Positions 41,948 through 54,845 of a stretch of 64,000 nt of DNA are shown piece after piece; position 1 is the first letter of the stretch; every line of letters starts with the position of its first letter. Origin of the DNA: an uncultured Acidimicrobiales bacterium (GTDB lineage Bacteria; Actinomycetota; Acidimicrobiia; Acidimicrobiales; SHLQ01); NCBI GenBank assembly GCA_938041035.1, contig CALHYX010000030.1, positions 1-64,000 of the forward strand, written 5' to 3'. The position numbers were made by a program, and so were the translations under genes. Below the pieces are notes generated by a model that saw only the letters and a list, made by a program, of their open reading frames with translations, ran no database searches and had not been told where the DNA came from.

Positions 41948-42513
41948 GTCGTCGTACTCCTTGCCGGACCGTCGCTGGATCGCGGCACATAAGAGAAGGA
42001 AGAGAGACCCCGGGAGCGGCGTCTCCGTAATCCAGGTTGTCATCCCGGATGCAATCCAGGTCGTATCCGGGCACGACAAACAAGGTTGGCGAGCGAACCG
42101 GACCAGCGACCACGCTAGGACGTTCGCGGGTCGAACAACAACCAGGGCGGTTGGTGTTTCCCTCGCGGCCGGCGCCCGTCGTCCTCACGATCGTGCTCAG
42201 ATGGTCGTTTCGCGTCTCGGCGGCCGACGGGTTCGCTCGGTCATCCACAACCTCGCGTGAATTACATCTGTGTTGTTCGGGCGCTACGAACAGGGGCGAT
42301 GGGCTCCGCGCCGGGCCGTTTTGCGCGTCTAGGCCCAGATGCTACGTTGCCGTCCGCCTCGCCCCGCCGGGTTTCGAACGGGTGAGGTTCCCTTGAAATT
42401 TCAGGGGAGAATGAGAGTTGCCGTCTCATTCCCCCAGGAGCGACGGCCCCACAGATCCATCATCCCCACCATGTGGAGTGGACTGTGGAAAACCAATACG
42501 GAGATCGACGAGC
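41948..42513. promoter_or_regulatory. rpmH-dnaA intergenic region
   Basis: A 566-bp divergent region without a gene. It contains DnaA-box-like sites at 42241 (TCATCCACA) and 42484 (TGTGGAAAA). A pair of imperfect 20-bp direct repeats lies at 42029-42048 and 42053-42071 (AATCCAGGT, then ATCC(C)GG), inside the rpmH leader. A 14-bp element at 42391 is shared with gyrB. The rpmH and dnaA promoters must be here; no clean consensus hexamers were found. Confidence 0.6.
42391..42404. promoter_or_regulatory. Shared palindromic element upstream of dnaA
   Basis: CCTTGAAATTTCAG occurs here, 110 bp before the dnaA start, and again identically upstream of gyrB at 46959. Its core TGAAATTTCA is a perfect 10-bp palindrome. 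A stretch of 14 identical bases with such AT content is very unlikely by chance in this GC-rich window. Confidence 0.6.
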
Positions 42514-43914
42514 GTGCAAACGGTTCAGGACCTGTGGACAAGCTGCGCCACGGCCATTCGCGAGCAAGTGTCGGAGATCGTGTGGCAAACCACGTTCCTC
42601 GATGTCGAGCCGATCGACCTGGACGACGCCCACTGCCTCACCCTCGGCGTGCCCTCCAAAGTCGTCAAGGACCGCATCGAAGGCCGCTATCTCGGCATCC
42701 TCGAAGCCGCGGTCGCCGAGGGTGGCGAGCAGGTCAGCGCCATCAAGATCCAGGTCCAGACCCCCGACGCCCCGCCCGAACAGCTGGTATTTCCTCCCAA
42801 CGACGGCCTCGCCGAGGTCGTCGACCTACGCGAAGGGCGGCCCGCCACCAGCGGACTCGTCGCGAAGCCGGGCGTGGCCGCGCCGGCCAGCCAGCCGCTC
42901 AACGAGCGCTACACCTTCGAGAACTTCATCGCCGGCACGTCGAACCGATTCGCCCACGCAGCCGCCCTCGCCGTGGCCGAGACCCCGGGCCGCTCGTACA
43001 ACCCACTGTTCATCTACGGCGACGCCGGTTTGGGTAAGACCCACCTCCTCCAGGCCATCGCCCACTACGTGAACTCGCACTACCCGAACTACGTCGTGCG
43101 CTACGTCTCGTCCGAAGCGTTCCTCAACCATTTCGTCGAGGCCATCCGCACCGGCTCGCAGATGGACTTCAAGCGGCACTACCGCGAGGTTGACGTGTTG
43201 CTGGTCGACGACATTCAGTTCCTCGAGGGCAAAGAAGGCCTCCAAGAGGAGTTCTTCCACAACTTCAACCACCTCCATCAGGCCAACAAACAGGTCGTGC
43301 TGTCGTCGGATCGCCCGCCCGACTCCATCTCCACCCTCGAAGATCGCCTCAAGAGCCGGTTCAAGATGGGGCTCACCACCGACATTCAGCCCCCCGACCT
43401 CGAAACCCGCCTCGCCATCCTCATCAAGCGGGGCGAGAACGAGGCCATGCCCGTTCCCGACGATCTCCTCACCTTCATCGCCAGCCACATCAAGGACAAC
43501 ATCCGCGAGCTCGAGGGTGCCCTCACCCGGGTCACCGCGTATGCCAGCCTCACCCAGGAGCCGCTGACGGTGGAGCTCGCGGAACGGGTACTCGGCGACA
43601 TCATCACCGACTCCGGTCCCCGCCAGATCACCGCGGCGAGCATCCTCGAAGCCACCTCGGAGATGTTCGGCTTCAGCATCGAGGACATCATCGGGCAAAG
43701 CCGACGTCGACCGCTCGTGACCGCCCGCCAGGTCGGCATGTACGTGTCGCGTCAGCTCACCGACATGTCGTACCCCGCGATCGCCCGAGAGTTCGGGAAC
43801 CGAGATCACACCACGGTCATCCATGCCGTCGACAAGATCGACAACCTGATGCGGGAGCGTCGCCAGATCTACGATCAGGTGACCGAGCTCATCCAGCGCA
43901 TCAAGATGGGCTGA
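42514..43914 (+). CDS. dnaA: Chromosomal replication initiator DnaA
   Basis: A 466-residue DnaA. Domain I is at residues 1-80 (VQDLWTSCATAIREQVSEIVWQTTF), followed by the linker. The AAA+ domain starts near 125 with YTFENFIAGTSNRFAHAAA, Walker A GDAGLGKTH, and VLLVDDIQFL as Walker B. Domain IV ends with the DNA-binding signature NRDHTTVIHAVDKI. The start is GTG with GGAG 10 bases upstream; an in-frame alternative 32 codons earlier lacks homology. A TGTGGACAA DnaA box lies within the first codons (42533), so initiation and autoregulation sites may extend into the gene. Confidence 0.98.
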   Translation: MQTVQDLWTSCATAIREQVSEIVWQTTFLDVEPIDLDDAHCLTLGVPSKVVKDRIEGRYLGILEAAVAEGGEQVSAIKIQVQTPDAPPEQLVFPPNDGLAEVVDLREGRPATSGLVAKPGVAAPASQPLNERYTFENFIAGTSNRFAHAAALAVAETPGRSYNPLFIYGDAGLGKTHLLQAIAHYVNSHYPNYVVRYVSSEAFLNHFVEAIRTGSQMDFKRHYREVDVLLVDDIQFLEGKEGLQEEFFHNFNHLHQANKQVVLSSDRPPDSISTLEDRLKSRFKMGLTTDIQPPDLETRLAILIKRGENEAMPVPDDLLTFIASHIKDNIRELEGALTRVTAYASLTQEPLTVELAERVLGDIITDSGPRQITAASILEATSEMFGFSIEDIIGQSRRRPLVTARQVGMYVSRQLTDMSYPAIAREFGNRDHTTVIHAVDKIDNLMRERRQIYDQVTELIQRIKMG

Positions 43915-44211
43915 CCGTTTCCGTGGGGCAGCCTTTGCTGTTGTCGGCTCCGTGTGGTCAGCCTTTCTGTGGTCAGCCTTTCTGTGGACAGCACTGTGCA
44001 CCACCGGGGGACATCGCGGTGGACGAAGCCTGGTCATCCACCGATGGCGCGCTCTACGCTGGTCACCCCGCCCGGGCCTGTGCACCGGTGGGGATGAAAA
44101 GGGGACTAGGATTTACCCTCTGACCTGCGACAACAGGACTCTTTCCCCAATCCACAACCCCTATTACAAGCTCCTAGTAGTTTTTACCCTTTACCGAAAG
44201 AACAACAGCGC
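43915..44211. other. Putative origin of replication oriC (dnaA-dnaN intergenic)
   Basis: This 297-bp gap lies between dnaA and dnaN, the standard actinobacterial oriC position. Three DnaA-box-like sites lie exactly 15 bp apart: TGTGGTCAG at 43953, TGTGGTCAG at 43968 and TGTGGACAG at 43983. They are separated by CCTTTC, with a further degenerate unit near 43922. CAATCCACA lies at 44148. The stretch from 44157 to the dnaN start is AT-rich (CTATTACAAG..., TAGTTTTTACCC), a candidate unwinding element. Assignment rests on position and these motifs. Confidence 0.8.
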
Positions 44212-45306
44212 ATGAAGTTCAGATGTGAGCGGGAAGCGTTCGAGCGGGCACTTGGCCTCGCCGGGCGAGCGGTGAGCGGGCGCGGTGGCGCCCTTCCGGT
44301 GTTGTCCGGGGTGCACTTGGTTCTCGAGGGTGACACGTTGCGCCTCACCGGCAGCGATCTCGATCTGACCATTTCGGTCGAGCTCACCGTGGCCGGCGAA
44401 CAAGACGGTGTCGCGGTGTTGCCGGCGAAGCTGGCCGCCGACATCGTGCGCGCCGTAGCCGACGGCAAGGTGGAAATGACCGTCGATAGCGAAGAAGCCC
44501 ATCTGAGCGCCGGTCGTTCGGAGTTCTCGCTTCGGGTCATTCCGGCCGATGAGTTCCCCCAGTTGCCCGAACCGTCCGCCGATGCGGTGAAGATCGACGC
44601 GACCGAGTTCAAAGATGCCCTGCGCCAGGTCACCCCGGCCGCGTCCGCCGACGATTCGCGCCCCATCCTCACCGGTGTGTTGATGGCCGCTGAGGACGAC
44701 GGCCTGCGCCTCGTGGCCACCGACTCGTACCGGTTGTCGGTGCGCGACCTACCCGGGTCGACCGTCCTGGCGTCCGATCAAAGCGTGCTGGTGCCGTCTC
44801 GGTCGTTGAACGAGCTCGCTCGAGTCCTGGGCGACGACGATGACCTCACGCTGCGGCTCGGTGAACACGACGCCACCTTTGAGGTCGGTGCCGTTCGGGT
44901 GACCACCCGGTTGATCGAAGGCGATTTCCCGAACTACCGCGGGCTCATCCCGAGCAGTCAGCCCAACAAGTTGACCGTGAATCGTGAAGCGCTGCTCGAC
45001 GCGGTGCGCCGGGTGCGGCTGCTGGCCCAGGAATCGACGCCGCTGCGCCTCATCATGAAGGACGGCGTGCTCGAGCTGGTGGCGGTCACCCAGGACGTCG
45101 GCCAGGCTCAGGAGGCCGTAGATGCCTCCTTTGACGGCGCTGAGCTCACCGTGGCATTCAACCCGGAGTACCTGCTCAACGGTATCGAGGTCACCGGCGG
45201 CGAGGAGATCACGCTCGAGACCGTCGACGAGCTCAAGCCGGCGCTGCTACGCCGCGTCGGCAGCGATGACTACCTGTACCTGCTCATGCCGGTCCGGGTC
45301 TCCTAG
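44212..45306 (+). CDS. dnaN: DNA polymerase III sliding clamp
   Basis: A 364-residue beta clamp with three repeated domains. It opens MKFRCEREAFERALGLAGRAVSG. The second domain has SRPILTGVLMAAEDDGLRLVATDSYRLSV, and the third ends EITLETVDELKPALLRRVGSDDYLYLLMPVRVS with the C-terminal M-P-V-R clamp-partner pocket. The length is normal. It begins right after the AT-rich end of oriC, and recF follows 8 bases later. Confidence 0.98.
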   Translation: MKFRCEREAFERALGLAGRAVSGRGGALPVLSGVHLVLEGDTLRLTGSDLDLTISVELTVAGEQDGVAVLPAKLAADIVRAVADGKVEMTVDSEEAHLSAGRSEFSLRVIPADEFPQLPEPSADAVKIDATEFKDALRQVTPAASADDSRPILTGVLMAAEDDGLRLVATDSYRLSVRDLPGSTVLASDQSVLVPSRSLNELARVLGDDDDLTLRLGEHDATFEVGAVRVTTRLIEGDFPNYRGLIPSSQPNKLTVNREALLDAVRRVRLLAQESTPLRLIMKDGVLELVAVTQDVGQAQEAVDASFDGAELTVAFNPEYLLNGIEVTGGEEITLETVDELKPALLRRVGSDDYLYLLMPVRVS

Positions 45307-45314
45307 AGCATCGG

Positions 45315-46502
45315 ATGCACCTTCGCCGACTGTGGCTCACCGACTACCGCGGCTATGAAAATCTCGATGTCACCCTGCCCGACGGCTTGACCGCGGTCCT
45401 CGGCGACAACGGGGAGGGCAAGACCAATCTCGTCGAGGCGCTCGGCTGGTTGTCGACCCTCACGTCGTTTCGGGGTGCACCCAACGAGGCCCTGATCCGG
45501 CTGGGGGCCGAAAGCGCCGTCGTTCGGGCCGAAATCGACGTGGATGGCCGCGATGTGCTCCTCGAGGCCGAGCTGCCGCGCCAGGGCCGACTCCGGGTCC
45601 AGGTGAACCGTCAGAAACTGCAACGCACGCGCGAACTGCTGGGCGTGCTGCGGGTGTCGGTGTTTTCCCCCGACGACCTCGATCTCATCAAGGGCGGACC
45701 GGGCGAGCGGCGCCGCTTCCTCGACGAGACCATCGTGGCGCGCCACCGCAAATACGACCAAGTCCGTACCGATGTCGACAAGATCCTGAAACAACGCAAC
45801 GCCCTGCTGAAAGGCTCGGGCGGCCGGATGAGCGACGACGTGCGGTACACCCTCGACGTTTGGGATGCGAAATTGTCGGCCGCGGGGGAGGAGCTCGTGC
45901 GGGTTCGGCTCGAAACGCTCGACCTGCTGGTGCCGGAACTCACCACCGCCTACGACCAGCTGGCCCGCCGCCCCGCCGAGGTCACCGCCACCTATGTGGC
46001 ACCGTGGCGCGACGTCGGGTTGGCCGAGGCGTTGGCGGCGTCGCGCAAGGATGATCTGCGACGCGGGGTCACCACGGTGGGGCCCCACCGTGACGACCTC
46101 GCACTCGCCATCGGGGGCCTGCCCTCGCGCACGCACGCTTCGCAGGGTGAACAACGCTCGCTCGCGCTCTCGCTGCGCCTCGGCGCCCACCGATTGTTGG
46201 CCGCGGAGTCCGGCGTGGCGCCGCTGCTCGTCCTCGACGACGTGTTCTCCGAACTCGATGTCGAGCGCAGCGACGCACTGCTCGCCCACCTGCCGCCCGG
46301 CCAGGCGTTGTTGACCTCGGCGATCGGACTTCCGCCGCGGGCCGATCCCGATCTGGTTTTGCGCATACACGAACATCATCTGCGCGCCGACACGGCTGCA
46401 GCCGAGCTCGATCTGCGCGACGCTGAGACGATGTCAGACCCCGATCAGGTTCTTCCCCAGCCGGTGGATAACCCGGTGGATGGCGAGCGGACCGCACCGT
46501 GA
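45315..46502 (+). CDS. recF: DNA replication and repair protein RecF
   Basis: A 395-residue SMC-like ATPase. Walker A is GDNGEGKTNLVEAL, and the signature ASQGEQRSLALSLRLGAH and Walker B PLLVLDDVFSELD follow. It helps load RecA at gaps with RecO/RecR. It overlaps the DciA-like gene by GTGA. The C-terminal ~20 residues are extra relative to E. coli. Confidence 0.97.
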   Translation: MHLRRLWLTDYRGYENLDVTLPDGLTAVLGDNGEGKTNLVEALGWLSTLTSFRGAPNEALIRLGAESAVVRAEIDVDGRDVLLEAELPRQGRLRVQVNRQKLQRTRELLGVLRVSVFSPDDLDLIKGGPGERRRFLDETIVARHRKYDQVRTDVDKILKQRNALLKGSGGRMSDDVRYTLDVWDAKLSAAGEELVRVRLETLDLLVPELTTAYDQLARRPAEVTATYVAPWRDVGLAEALAASRKDDLRRGVTTVGPHRDDLALAIGGLPSRTHASQGEQRSLALSLRLGAHRLLAAESGVAPLLVLDDVFSELDVERSDALLAHLPPGQALLTSAIGLPPRADPDLVLRIHEHHLRADTAAAELDLRDAETMSDPDQVLPQPVDNPVDGERTAP

Positions 46503-46843
46503 ACCGAGCCAATCGAGGTGGACCCGATCGAAACGGCGGCGGGCGCTCCGGGCCGCGGCCGGTGCAACAGGGCGTCGACCGACTGCTGGTGCACCTTCGG
46601 GCCCCCCGGCGCGACACCGTGGCCGATGTTTTCAACCGATGGGACGACCTCGTGGGGCCCGGCCTCGCCGCCCATACCGAGCCGCTGGCGATTCGGGATG
46701 GCTGCCTGGTGGTGGCGGTCGATGACACGGCCTGGGCGAGCCAGCTCGAGTGGGCCCAACAGGACCTTTTGGCGGCGCTGCGAACCGAGCTTGGCGACGA
46801 CAGCCTCGTGCGACTCGAGGCGCGGGTTCGCGACGTCTCCTGA
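46499..46843 (+). CDS. DciA-like (DUF721) replication protein
   Basis: A 114-residue protein with the DUF721/DciA core VADVFNRWDDLVGPGLAAHTEPLAIRDGCLVVAVDDTAWASQLEWAQ. An Arg/Gly/Asn-rich N-terminal 25 residues may bind DNA. DciA-family proteins help load the replicative helicase in bacteria lacking DnaC. The position between recF and gyrB is conserved in actinobacteria. The start is GTG overlapping the recF stop. Confidence 0.88.
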   Translation: MNRANRGGPDRNGGGRSGPRPVQQGVDRLLVHLRAPRRDTVADVFNRWDDLVGPGLAAHTEPLAIRDGCLVVAVDDTAWASQLEWAQQDLLAALRTELGDDSLVRLEARVRDVS

Positions 46844-46958
46844 CCGCCTGGTCCACCGGCCGCGGCGGTGTCACACCCCCGGTGCTTGCGAGCGACACCA
46901 TGACCGGAAAATCACCGCATTTCTGGTAGAATGACAAGGTTGTGATACGCCGAATCTG

Positions 46959-46972
46959 CCTTGAAATTTCAG
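46959..46972. promoter_or_regulatory. Shared palindromic element upstream of gyrB
   Basis: CCTTGAAATTTCAG is identical to the element upstream of dnaA and lies 67 bp before the gyrB start. A -10-like TAGAAT at 46927 sits about 30 bp upstream of it, so the element would fall in the early transcribed leader or at a second promoter. Confidence 0.6.
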
Positions 46973-47038
46973 TAGTTTCAACCCCTTCGGCCCGACGAAT
47001 TCCCCCGCTGTGCACCTCGTGCGAGGAGAAGGCCTGAC

Positions 47039-49090
<2,052 letters not shown>

Positions 49091-49150
49091 GCCGCAACCC
49101 TTCCCCTGAGCACGAACCCCCTGAGCACGCACCAGTAGTAGGACCCCCAC

Positions 49151-51835
<2,685 letters not shown>

Positions 51836-51900
51836 ACCTCACCGCTGCACTTCCCCCGCAGCCGCCCATCCACCGGACAATCGGTGGGGGAGCACAAACG

Positions 51901-52263
51901 GTGTTGTCTACCGTCCAGAAACGTACCGCTCGGCCACCGGCCGGTGAACGCCAGCGCGCCCGAGGCGCGGCAACCCTGGTGGTCATCGCCGCCCTTGGGG
52001 TGTTGATGCTGGCGATCGTGACCATTGCTCACGTCGCCGGGGTGGCCGTCGACCGCGCGCACGCCCGCGCGGCCGCGGATGCCACCGCGCTCGCGGCAGC
52101 GGCGGCGGGACCTGACGCCGCCGGGCGTATCGCCGCAGCCAACGGCGCGACCGTGGTCGCGCTCACCACCCGCGGGGCCGACACCACCGTGACCGTAACG
52201 GTCGGTCGGGCCCGGGCCGAAGCGACCGCCCGACGCGAGATCATCTGGGACCGGGACCCCTGA
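51901..52263 (+). CDS. TadE/TadG-like (Rv3654c-type) membrane protein
   Basis: A 120-residue protein. A basic N-terminus is followed by one hydrophobic helix (GAATLVVIAALGVLMLAIVTIAHVAG) and an Ala-rich helix with VDRAHARAAADATALAAAAAG, the usual TadE/G-like pattern. A short beta-rich C-terminal part follows. Such proteins are pilin-like and are usually in tad clusters; here it stands alone between gyrA and the DUF3566 gene. It starts with GTG and has little ribosome-site support. Confidence 0.65.
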   Translation: MLSTVQKRTARPPAGERQRARGAATLVVIAALGVLMLAIVTIAHVAGVAVDRAHARAAADATALAAAAAGPDAAGRIAAANGATVVALTTRGADTTVTVTVGRARAEATARREIIWDRDP

Positions 52264-52357
52264 ACCACGCGCGGTGGCAGGCGAGATTTCGCGCCCGCCA
52301 GAGAAATCGTAGGGGTGATGTCTTCGGGCGACCGAATCTCTCGTAGACTGCTCAGCC

Positions 52358-53185
52358 GTGGCCGCCGAACCGAAGAACCCTGGAAAATCGACCTCCGTCG
52401 ACGACGGCGATGCTCCGCTCGGCGCCAAGCTGAGCGGCTTTCTCCGCAACGACCCGGTCGTCGCCGACGACCCGGGCTCGTCCGGCTCGCGCCCGTCGGG
52501 TGGAGCGGGCACCACATCGGCGCCGCGCAAGCCCGCCCCCAGTGGCAAAAAGAAGAACCCGGGCGCGAAGAACAAGAACCAGAGCGGCGCCAAGAAGAAC
52601 CAGAGCGGCGCGAAGAACAAGAACCAGAGCTCACCCCGCGGTGGCACCACGACCGCCGAAGCTCCACCGCGCGAACGTCCGCCCCGCCAGCGTCCGCCCC
52701 AGGCCCAGCAGCACCAGCCCGCTCCCGCCATGGAGGTCAGCACGGCCGCCCCCGCCCCGACCTGGCGCGACCGCCGGGCCGCCGGCAAGTTGCGGGCCCG
52801 CAAGGTTCGGCGCCTCGTCCGCCACATCGAACCGTGGTCCGTGCTCAAGATCGCCCTGCTGTTCAACTTCTGCCTCTGGGTGATCTTCATGATCGCCGGA
52901 GTGCTCATGTGGCGAGCCGCCGACCGGTCCAACACCATCGACAACATCGAGAACTTCATCCAGGAACTCTTCGCCCTCGAGAGCTTCGCGTTCGAAGCCG
53001 ACCAGATCTTCCGCACCTGCGCGATCGGCGGGCTCGTGCTCACCGTGGCCCTCACCGGCTTCGCCGTGCTGATGTCGGTGCTGTTCAACCTCATCAGCGA
53101 CCTGACCGGTGGGCTTCGAGTCACCGTCATCGAGGAAGAAACGGCGCGGGTGTGGCCCCGCCGCAGCCGCAAGAACATCGGCTGA
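52358..53185 (+). CDS. DUF3566 transmembrane protein
   Basis: A 275-residue protein. The first ~150 residues are disordered, Lys/Asn/Gln/Pro-rich, with repeats of the type Lys-Asn-Gln-Ser-Gly-Ala. The C-terminal DUF3566 region has two membrane helices (VLKIALLFNFCLWVIFMIAGVLMW and IGGLVLTVALTGFAVLMSVLFNLISD) and ends in LRVTVIEEE. The family follows gyrA and precedes tRNA-Ile in most actinobacteria, as here. Function is unknown, with a role at the division site or envelope suggested by context. The start is GTG. Confidence 0.85.
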   Translation: MAAEPKNPGKSTSVDDGDAPLGAKLSGFLRNDPVVADDPGSSGSRPSGGAGTTSAPRKPAPSGKKKNPGAKNKNQSGAKKNQSGAKNKNQSSPRGGTTTAEAPPRERPPRQRPPQAQQHQPAPAMEVSTAAPAPTWRDRRAAGKLRARKVRRLVRHIEPWSVLKIALLFNFCLWVIFMIAGVLMWRAADRSNTIDNIENFIQELFALESFAFEADQIFRTCAIGGLVLTVALTGFAVLMSVLFNLISDLTGGLRVTVIEEETARVWPRRSRKNIG

Positions 53186-53259
53186 GCCCAACCGGCACCG
53201 CCACCGCGCGGAAACGAGTAGCAAATCCGGGCCCGGGTTAGATACCGTGCACGAGTTCC

Positions 53260-53333
<74 letters not shown>

Positions 53334-53340
53334 CGGCGGT

Positions 53341-53361
53341 TTGACTTGCATGGCAAGTCAA
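53341..53361 (+). terminator. Stem-loop after tRNA-Ile
   Basis: TTGACTTGC pairs with GCAAGTCAA (nine base pairs, three-base loop), beginning seven bases after the tRNA end. It is a probable terminator of the tRNA transcript, although no strong U-run follows. Confidence 0.55.
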
Positions 53362-53378
53362 GCCCTTGGGCACTTACT

Positions 53379-53481
53379 CGCTGGCGCTCGTAACCGCTTC
53401 TCGTGGGTTCCACGTCGCTGGCGCTGGTAACCACTTCTCGTGGGTTCCACGCGCTGGCGCTCGTATCCGCTTCTCGTGGGG
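53379..53481. repeat. Three tandem ~37-bp repeats downstream of tRNA-Ile
   Basis: Units opening CGCTGGCGCTCGTAACCGCT start at 53379, 53416 and 53452 (periods 37 and 36) and share CTTCTCGTGGG. They contain the 12-base core CGCTGGCGCTCG also present in the 45-bp repeats near 11.5 kb. No spacer/array structure is present, so they are not a CRISPR. Confidence 0.85.
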
Positions 53482-53515
53482 TGTTCATGGGTGGGGTCGT
53501 CGGCCAGGATGGGGT

Positions 53516-54640
53516 ATGGCTGCTCCGTTGAAGGATTCGTTCGGGCCCGAGGTGGCGGAGCGGATAGGCGTGGCTATGCACGATGCGTGGGCCGGCTTTG
53601 ATCGCGAGCGCTACATCGAGCTGGCGCTCGATGGCTTTGCCGAGCGTGAACTCACGCCGCGGGCCCGCCACATCGCGACCGCCCTGGCCGCTACCTTGCC
53701 CGCTGACCGGGCCGAGGCGATCGAGATCCTCATCGCCTCGCTCGGCCCGGAACTCATCGACGCCGAGCTCGAAGGCATGGCCGGGTTCTTCTACCTCCCC
53801 CACGTGTACTTCGTGGCCGAACACGGCGTGGCTCACTTCGACCTCGGTATGCGGGCCCAGTACGAGATCACCAAACGCTTCACGGCCGAGTTCAGCATGC
53901 GGGCCTTCCTCACCCAGGAGCAGGACCGAACCCTCGCGGTGCTGACCCGCTGGGCCACCGACCCGAACGTGCACGTGCGCCGCCTGGTTTCGGAAGGTTC
54001 CCGGCCCCGACTCCCCTGGGCACCGCGGCTCAAGGCGTTCGAGGCCGATCCAACCCCGGTGCTGGCCCTGCTCGAAACCCTCAAAGCCGACCCCGAGGAG
54101 TACGTCCGCCGTTCGGTGGCCAACAATCTCAACGACATCGCCAAGGACCACCCGAAACGGGTGGTCGAGGTGGCCCGGCGATGGTGGGACGATGCCGACG
54201 ACGACCAGCGCCGCATGATCCGGCACGGACTGCGGACGCTGGTGAAGGCCGGGGATCCGGGTGCACTTTCGGTACTCGGCTTCGATGCCTCCTCACCGCT
54301 CGAGGTGGGAGAAGTCGCCGTCACCCCCGCCCGGGTCGACATTGGCGACAAGGTCAAGGTTTCGGTCGAGATCACCAACCCGACGACCCGCGTCGGGGTC
54401 GGGCTCGTGGACCTGGTCGTCCACTTCGCGAAGGCTGACGGATCGACCGGTCCCAAGGTGTTCAAGGGCGCCGAGGTCACCGTGGCCGCAGGGGAGAACC
54501 ACACGATTACCAAGACGATCTCGGTGGCCCAACACAGCACCCGAACCCACTATCCCGGAACCCACCGCGTGGATGTGCAACTCAACGGGGTCGTCAGCGA
54601 GGGCGCGGCGTTCGATCTCGTCTCGCCGCCGGAGTCGTGA
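53516..54640 (+). CDS. AlkD/HEAT-repeat-like DNA alkylation repair family protein
   Basis: A 374-residue protein. Residues 1-245 are helical HEAT-like repeats as in AlkD-family glycosylases (VRRSVANNLNDIAKDHPKRVVEVARRWW, then VRRLVSEGSRPRLPW). Residues 260-374 form an Ig-like beta domain (VGEVAVTPARVDIGDKVKVSVEITN, then TVAAGENHTITKTI). The fusion is known in bacteria, but its role is unclear; DNA-base repair or protein binding are both possible. The ATG lies after the tandem repeats; a start further upstream would translate through them. Confidence 0.75.
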   Translation: MAAPLKDSFGPEVAERIGVAMHDAWAGFDRERYIELALDGFAERELTPRARHIATALAATLPADRAEAIEILIASLGPELIDAELEGMAGFFYLPHVYFVAEHGVAHFDLGMRAQYEITKRFTAEFSMRAFLTQEQDRTLAVLTRWATDPNVHVRRLVSEGSRPRLPWAPRLKAFEADPTPVLALLETLKADPEEYVRRSVANNLNDIAKDHPKRVVEVARRWWDDADDDQRRMIRHGLRTLVKAGDPGALSVLGFDASSPLEVGEVAVTPARVDIGDKVKVSVEITNPTTRVGVGLVDLVVHFAKADGSTGPKVFKGAEVTVAAGENHTITKTISVAQHSTRTHYPGTHRVDVQLNGVVSEGAAFDLVSPPES

Positions 54641-54703
54641 GGTCCCGTTGGAACGAGTCGGTCCGGCGGTGATCGCGAGGTGGCGATCACCTAGTCTTGA
54701 ACC

Positions 54704-54844
54704 ATGCTTCAGCTCGTCCGCCGCGTGATTGCCATCGTGACCTTTGCCGGCGCGCTCGGGGCGGTTCTGCGGGTCCGCGGCACGGGTGGGACCCCGCCCC
54801 AAACCGGGGGCTGGCGGGAGCTTTCGGGCCCCGATCTACGCTGA
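54704..54844 (+). CDS. Small membrane protein, 46 residues
   Basis: A short frame reading MLQLVRRVIAIVTFAGALGA, then VLRVRGTGG...GGWRELSGPDLR. It has an amphipathic basic helix that turns hydrophobic, followed by a conserved-looking Gly-Gly-Trp-Arg tail. It ends one base before the next gene's ATG, which suggests translation coupling. Its existence is inferred from the frame and coupling; it was not matched to a family. Confidence 0.45.
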   Translation: MLQLVRRVIAIVTFAGALGAVLRVRGTGGTPPQTGGWRELSGPDLR

Positions 54845-54845
54845 A

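Noticed and set aside
46463..46471. DnaA-box-like GGTGGATAA in the end of recF
   Set aside because: It lies in coding sequence, has one mismatch and no partner site, so chance is likely.
53379..53481. CRISPR array
   Set aside because: Only three degenerate units head to tail with no spacers and no cas genes.
53334..53515. tRNA-Ala after tRNA-Ile
   Set aside because: Mycobacteria have alaT here, but this stretch shows only a hairpin and tandem repeats and no second cloverleaf.
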